Positions 14,574 through 18,160 of a stretch of 18,160 bases of DNA are shown here, one piece after another (within the stretch, counting starts at the first letter, position 1; each line of letters opens with the position of its first letter). Position numbers and translations under genes: made by a program. Source of the DNA: Cymbomonas tetramitiformis (taxonomy: Eukaryota; Chlorophyta; Pyramimonadophyceae; Pyramimonadales; Pyramimonadaceae); NCBI GenBank assembly GCA_001247695.2, contig LGRX02031266.1, positions 1 to 18,160 of the forward strand, given 5' to 3'. Under the pieces are notes generated by a model. It had not been told where the DNA came from. It ran no database searches and saw only the letters and a list, made by a program, of their open reading frames with translations.

Positions 14574-16019
14574 ATGAATACATTTTGTGATAATAATCCT
14601 TCAAATATATTTTGTCAAAAAGCGAAAATTGTAGATGACACAAATTTTAAAAGTAATGATTTTAAATTTGAAAATAATAAAAGTGATAACAAAGATTCCA
14701 CTCCGTTTGAGAGAATTCCAAAAATTAAAAATAATGATTTTACATCCCAAAAAATAAAAAAACAAACGGCGGAACTATTGAATGCAATACATGCAGATTT
14801 CAAAAATATTCCAAATCAAGCAATAAATAATTTTCTTGGAAAAAATACAATTAAATTTGATAATCCTACTCAAAAAAAATATGCTTTAGCTGCAAATTCA
14901 GCCTATGCATTTAGTTACGATAATAAAGCAAAATTAAATAAAATAATGAGAGAGCTTCCCCATTTTCAAATAGACCCTACATTAAGCGGGAGAAATTCGA
15001 TTACATTAGTTAATTCTATAAATAAAGAAGTAATCATAGCATATCGTGGAAGTGACGCTGAATTTTACAAATTAGAAACAATTTCTAAAAACCCTAATAG
15101 GTTAAGTAATTTTAAGGATTGGTATGTGAATTTATTAACAACTATAGGCAAACAACGCACAACTCAAAGATATAACGAAGCATCCCAAAGATATGAAAAT
15201 GTTTTTAAAAAATTTGGAAATAATTACAAAATTTCGGTAACCGGTCACTCAAACGGAGCCGGACAAAGCAATTTCATTGCCGAAAAATATAATGTCGAGG
15301 GTTATCATTTTAATCCAGCTATTAATCCCTTGCAAAAACCGGTAAATACACCAACGGAAAAACAATATGTTTATTCAACGGAAGGAGATTTAATTTCATT
15401 ACCGGCAAGAATTAAACCACATCCAAATTCTAATTATGAAATTATTCATGTCAATCCAAAACCGGGAACTGAAAATGATCTTGTAAAATTACATGATCTA
15501 GAGCAAATGTATACCGAAAATTATACCCAAACCGAAAGAGTTTCCACGGCAAGATCTAGATTTGGTTTCGCAAATGCTATAGGCGGTTCAGTTATGGGTG
15601 GTTATTTTGGATACTATCAACCAACGAATTCTAAAGATGAACATTATTTTAGAACGACTCAAGGTGTATTAGAAGGTGCATTGTTAAACGAAGCGCCCCC
15701 TATTAATTTTACAGAATTTATGGATACCATGGGAGTTAAAGAGAGTCTAGAAGAAAAGAATTATTTACGGAAATATTTAGGGTTGCATCCAATTGAAGAA
15801 AAAAATATAGAAAAAGTCCCTAGTTATGACCCAATTACCGAAAAAATTAGAAAAATAACGGGTAGACAAAAGCAAGATAAAAAGTTATTTTCGCCTACAA
15901 CCGGAGTAAGTTATGAAAATAGAAACATAAATTCAGGTAATTTTAAAAAGGGAATTAAATATGTCGAGTATGACGGCAGTAGTTCAACACCTATAAAAGT
16001 CGGTGTAATAAATCCATAA
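14574..16019 (+). CDS. Lipase class 3-like protein, full length 481 aa (copy B)
   Basis: An alpha/beta-hydrolase of lipase class 3 type. The sequence shows IIAYRGSD before the core, then VTGHSNGAG with nucleophile Ser226 (GxSxG), a probable catalytic Asp272 in STEGDLISL and His307 in KLHDLEQMY; spacing and order fit a Ser-Asp-His triad. Residues 1-95 are Asn/Lys-rich and low complexity. After the lipase domain, FGFANAIGGSVMGGYFGYY (about 342-360) is a Gly-rich hydrophobic stretch that may contact membrane, followed by a charged tail. Copy A (2-652) keeps the Asp and His positions. It could act in membrane breach during entry or in egress; that is inference from the fold and its place among structural genes. 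The gene is undamaged. No signal peptide is seen. Confidence 0.8.
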   Translation: MNTFCDNNPSNIFCQKAKIVDDTNFKSNDFKFENNKSDNKDSTPFERIPKIKNNDFTSQKIKKQTAELLNAIHADFKNIPNQAINNFLGKNTIKFDNPTQKKYALAANSAYAFSYDNKAKLNKIMRELPHFQIDPTLSGRNSITLVNSINKEVIIAYRGSDAEFYKLETISKNPNRLSNFKDWYVNLLTTIGKQRTTQRYNEASQRYENVFKKFGNNYKISVTGHSNGAGQSNFIAEKYNVEGYHFNPAINPLQKPVNTPTEKQYVYSTEGDLISLPARIKPHPNSNYEIIHVNPKPGTENDLVKLHDLEQMYTENYTQTERVSTARSRFGFANAIGGSVMGGYFGYYQPTNSKDEHYFRTTQGVLEGALLNEAPPINFTEFMDTMGVKESLEEKNYLRKYLGLHPIEEKNIEKVPSYDPITEKIRKITGRQKQDKKLFSPTTGVSYENRNINSGNFKKGIKYVEYDGSSSTPIKVGVINP

Positions 16020-16029
16020 GATATATAAT
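16020..16029 (+). promoter_or_regulatory. Candidate viral promoter motif GATATATAAT before the DUF5754-like gene
   Basis: The 10-mer is identical to the ones at 2572-2581 and 5767-5776. It begins directly after the lipase stop codon region and ends 5 bases before the ATG at 16035. It would drive the downstream group of overlapping genes. Confidence 0.45.
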
Positions 16030-16034
16030 ATAAA

Positions 16035-16331
16035 ATGGCAAATTGTAAATATAAAACTGTAAAAATTAAAAAGTCTACAAAAAAAGATAAAAAATTAATG
16101 GCAATTTTTGATAATTTAAAAACAGTTCATTTCGGTGCAAAAGGTTATACAGATTTTACTACAAATAAAGATGTAAAAAGAAAAATAAATTATCTCAAAC
16201 GTCATAAACCCAATGAAAATTGGAGTACATGTGATACTCCCGGTTCGCTTTCAAAACATTTATTATGGGGTAATTCCACTTTATTAGAAAAAAATATTGA
16301 TAAATATAAAAGAACATTTAATTTAAAATGA
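16035..16331 (+). CDS. DUF5754-like small basic viral protein, 98 aa
   Basis: The protein is Lys-rich and carries the signature I associate with DUF5754 of large eukaryotic DNA viruses. It has a KKSTKKDKK start, TVHFGAKGYTDFTTNKD near residues 37-53, a KRKINYLKRH block, ENWSTCDTPGSLSKHLLWG and a short helical C-terminus. No biochemical function is known to me for this family. It lies between the lipase and the 71-aa protein in segment D. In segment A the lipase directly overlaps the 77-aa gene and this gene is absent from that position, which is the only visible difference in cassette order. Its last four bases (ATGA) overlap the next start codon. The frame is intact. Confidence 0.7.
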   Translation: MANCKYKTVKIKKSTKKDKKLMAIFDNLKTVHFGAKGYTDFTTNKDVKRKINYLKRHKPNENWSTCDTPGSLSKHLLWGNSTLLEKNIDKYKRTFNLK

Positions 16332-16543
16332 ATATAGAAAAAGATCTTTTAGTAGTGGAAGCTGAAAGAATATTTAAAAATATCCCCAAAGCACATATTG
16401 AACTTTTAGTAGATGATTATTTAAATAGAACCGAATATTACACTGAATTAGCCAATGGAAATATCGAAATTTCTAAACCAAAAATTAGGGACACGGAAGC
16501 AAATATTAAAAATCAATCTTTTATTAGTATAGATAATGAATAA
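16328..16543 (+). CDS. Small conserved viral protein, 71 aa (copy B)
   Basis: Paralogue of the 77-aa protein at 642-875: shared pattern AHIELLVDDYLNR, then ANGNIEISKP and an acidic tail. It begins in an ATGA overlap with the DUF5754-like gene and ends with an 8-base overlap into the 328-aa gene. Overlap on the 3' side is also present in copy A (17 bases), so the arrangement is old. Function is unknown. The short conserved helix-like core without Cys or membrane features suggests a small binding or assembly protein. Confidence 0.72.
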   Translation: MNIEKDLLVVEAERIFKNIPKAHIELLVDDYLNRTEYYTELANGNIEISKPKIRDTEANIKNQSFISIDNE

Positions 16544-17522
16544 TATAATTTCATCACGAACTATATATTTAAATAGTGAAGAAAATTCGGCAGGTGATTC
16601 TCGAAGAATAGATGTAAATATACCAACAGCTTTATTAAATTATAGAGTTACAAGTAAATTACGTGTTGTCTTAAATTCCTTTTCGGCTGCTAAAACATGG
16701 TACACTATTAATAATTTTAATGGAATATTCTTTATAGGAAAAATCGATACTAATAAATTATTTCCCGTAGAAATTCCTTTTGCAAATTATACAGAATTGG
16801 CTCAATTAGAAACAGTTTTAAGTACAAATATAAAAGCAGTTTTAGATAATGAATTTGCATATACCGGAACGGTTACCGTAGAATATAATGGTACCCCTAT
16901 AGATTATAAAAATATGTTTAAAATTACTTTATCAATTGCAGTTCCGAATATTAAGTTTGTTTCTTTTTCAGTTAGAAATGAATTCAATGCAAACAATCCT
17001 TTGCAAGCTGAACTACAAACTAAAGTTATAGGTCCAAGCAAATATAACGACGCCGACGAAATTTTAGGCGGGCGTGTAAATAGACAAACTAACAATTTAT
17101 CAAATGTTTCTCAATTAATTGATTTATTCGAAATAAAAACAGCGGACACAATATTCGAAAGTTATCATCCTTGTAATTTGCAAACAAATGATGCACTATA
17201 TTTGCGAATATCAAGTTTGCCTACTAACAATGTTGAGTCTACAAATTTATCCGCTATAAGTAGTGATAGCACTTCTTTAATTGCTAGCGATATTTTTGCT
17301 AAAATTCTTTTACCAAATGACTTGACTACAAACTTTATAGATTTTTTAAATCCAAATGACAATTTTGCTATTGACATTTCAGGATCACAATTGATTGAAT
17401 TAAAATTTGTCTTGACCGACTCTAAAAATAGACCCATACCTTTAGTTTCCCCCACGGAAGCACGAGACGGAAGTATAAGTTATTCTATGTCATTAATTAT
17501 CAAAGAACTTTCACAATTTTAA
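16536..17522 (+). CDS. Putative minor capsid / penton-like structural protein, 328 aa (copy B)
   Basis: Full-length paralogue of the 327-aa protein at 859-1842, with about half of residues identical by eye. The best-conserved blocks are SFSAAKTWYTIN, ILGGxxNxxxxxLSxxSQ, LQTNDAxYLRISSLPTNNxE and LTDSKNRPIPL. The region between residues 100 and 150 varies most and carries small length differences. The protein is beta-rich, has no membrane segment and no catalytic motif, and sits directly before the MCP, as minor capsid genes commonly do in polinton-like viruses. The role is inferred from resemblance and context. The ATG at 16536 lies inside the previous gene; its N-terminal residues match copy A, supporting this start. 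Confidence 0.6.
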   Translation: MNNIISSRTIYLNSEENSAGDSRRIDVNIPTALLNYRVTSKLRVVLNSFSAAKTWYTINNFNGIFFIGKIDTNKLFPVEIPFANYTELAQLETVLSTNIKAVLDNEFAYTGTVTVEYNGTPIDYKNMFKITLSIAVPNIKFVSFSVRNEFNANNPLQAELQTKVIGPSKYNDADEILGGRVNRQTNNLSNVSQLIDLFEIKTADTIFESYHPCNLQTNDALYLRISSLPTNNVESTNLSAISSDSTSLIASDIFAKILLPNDLTTNFIDFLNPNDNFAIDISGSQLIELKFVLTDSKNRPIPLVSPTEARDGSISYSMSLIIKELSQF

Positions 17523-17543
17523 AATTTTTATTTATGTTACTAA

Positions 17544-17560
17544 TATATTATATATAAAAG
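17544..17560 (+). promoter_or_regulatory. TATA-like AT motif upstream of MCP copy B
   Basis: TATATTATATATAAAAG ends one base before the MCP ATG context. Its position and composition match the TATATATATTATAG run before the copy-A MCP (1851-1864) although flanking non-coding bases are otherwise unlike. Confidence 0.42.
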
Positions 17561-17561
17561 A

Positions 17562-18160
17562 ATGTCTTTGCCATTAACTCTTGCGTACGCACTTCAAAAA
17601 GTTTCCAGGTATAGCACTAATTATTTTAGGCTTGAAACCACAAATCAAGACACCGCAACAAATAATTCTACAATCACTCTAAATCTTCCGTCAAACGTAA
17701 TTATAAATTTAAAATCACTTTCGATGCATTGTGAAGCTCGAGCGAACGATGCCAATATTACCATTCCGGGAGGTGCTGATTTTTTGAGAACAATGCTTCC
17801 AAATGGTTTAGAAAAATTAATCTCTCGGGTAGAATGCACGGCTGGAGGTGTGCAAATCCAAAGTGGTTATAATGGTTATAGCACCGTCTCTACGGTTCTA
17901 GACAATTTACAAACTACTTTAAATAAAGAAATTAGTTATCAAAGAGTTTTACAAAACCAAGAAATTGAAGTGACCGACCTTAATTATTATAAAACATTTC
18001 GACCTTTTATAATTCAAGAATTTAGAAGCTTTATAGGAGAGAGCGAGCCGAGTTATTTAGATACATCTCTTTTGCCCCCTATTCAACTTCGATTTTATTT
18101 GCATGGTCCGGAAGTTTTAGGTGCTGTTCAAAATAGCTTGGGATTAGGAAATGGTTTAAA
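17562..18160 (+). CDS. MCP: Major capsid protein, jelly-roll type, N-terminal 199 aa (copy B, runs off window)
   Basis: The frame is open from the ATG at 17562 to the window end without a stop. It starts MSLPLTLAYALQKVSRYSTN. Other blocks are ITLNLPSNV, LKSLSMHCEARAN and LPNGLEKLISRVE at residues 79-91, followed by GGVQIQSG: the first jelly roll of a polinton/PLV-type MCP, comparable to the 'IxxVExxxGGxxI' block in NCLDV capsids. At about 150-180 come FIIQEFRSFIGES and DTSLLPPIQLRF (DTSLLPP at 167-173), close to the 'DTxLL..vxvxi' motif I associate with PLV capsids. Copy A lacks everything after residue 113. This copy looks intact, and the second jelly roll would lie beyond the window. It would form the hexon-like trimers of an icosahedral shell. 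Confidence 0.72.
   Translation, partial: MSLPLTLAYALQKVSRYSTNYFRLETTNQDTATNNSTITLNLPSNVIINLKSLSMHCEARANDANITIPGGADFLRTMLPNGLEKLISRVECTAGGVQIQSGYNGYSTVSTVLDNLQTTLNKEISYQRVLQNQEIEVTDLNYYKTFRPFIIQEFRSFIGESEPSYLDTSLLPPIQLRFYLHGPEVLGAVQNSLGLGNGL

Noticed and set aside
1..18160. LTR retrotransposon as source of the integrase
   Set aside because: No reverse transcriptase, RNase H, gag or LTR is visible; the integrase sits tail to tail with a family B polymerase, as in polintons.
1..18160. tRNA or rRNA genes
   Set aside because: Scanning both strands for a B-box-like GGTTCGAATCC pattern with a matching acceptor stem and for rRNA-like conserved blocks gave nothing convincing.

Overview
The window reads as an AT-rich eukaryotic chromosome segment carrying endogenous polinton / polinton-like virus (PLV) DNA. 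The virus signature is a combination: a family B, protein-primed-type DNA polymerase with an N-terminal zinc-rich region and an embedded endonuclease-like domain; a retrovirus-type DDE integrase; a jelly-roll major capsid protein (MCP); an adenine/cytosine-type DNA methyltransferase; a class-3-like lipase; a fibre protein; and small conserved viral ORFs. Viral genes are tightly packed, often overlapping, without visible introns. The host cannot be fixed from the sequence. An early-diverging fungus (for example Glomeromycotina) or a protist would fit the base composition and repeats, but that is inference.

Layout. Segment A (1-10214): lipase C-terminus, 77-aa protein, 327-aa structural protein, a chimeric MCP ORF and a fibre gene, all on +. 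The fibre gene is interrupted by a 667-bp MITE-like element with TSD. Then come a small basic protein (-), a broken ssDNA-binding-like gene (+), a broken integrase (+) and a broken DNA polymerase (-); the last two meet tail to tail. Segment B (about 10215-11770) has visibly higher GC and two unrecognised coiled-coil genes, and it sits where the polymerase 5' end should be. Segment C (11771-13177) is non-coding and holds a 172-bp-period tandem satellite and an inverted repeat. Segment D (13178-18160) is viral again and undamaged: DNA methyltransferase (-), unknown 191-aa protein, full-length lipase, DUF5754-like protein, 71-aa protein, 328-aa structural protein and the first 199 codons of an MCP running off the window.

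The main result is that segments A and D carry the same cassette (lipase, 71/77 aa, 327/328 aa, MCP) in the same order and orientation, at roughly half amino-acid identity by eye. Two distinct virus lineages, or an old duplication, therefore lie within 18 kb. In A the integrase, polymerase and ssDNA-binding genes have frameshifts or stops, while the structural ORFs are mostly open. The MCP ORF of A keeps only the first 113 residues of the MCP and then continues in frame into a different gene that has its own TATA-like motif and ATG, probably through recombination at a repeated gene-start sequence. An identical 10-mer, GATATATAAT, precedes several viral genes and is a candidate viral promoter.

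Together the genes would cover integration, replication, DNA modification, capsid building, attachment (fibre) and possibly membrane breach (lipase). No packaging ATPase, protease or terminal inverted repeats of a whole virus are visible here.
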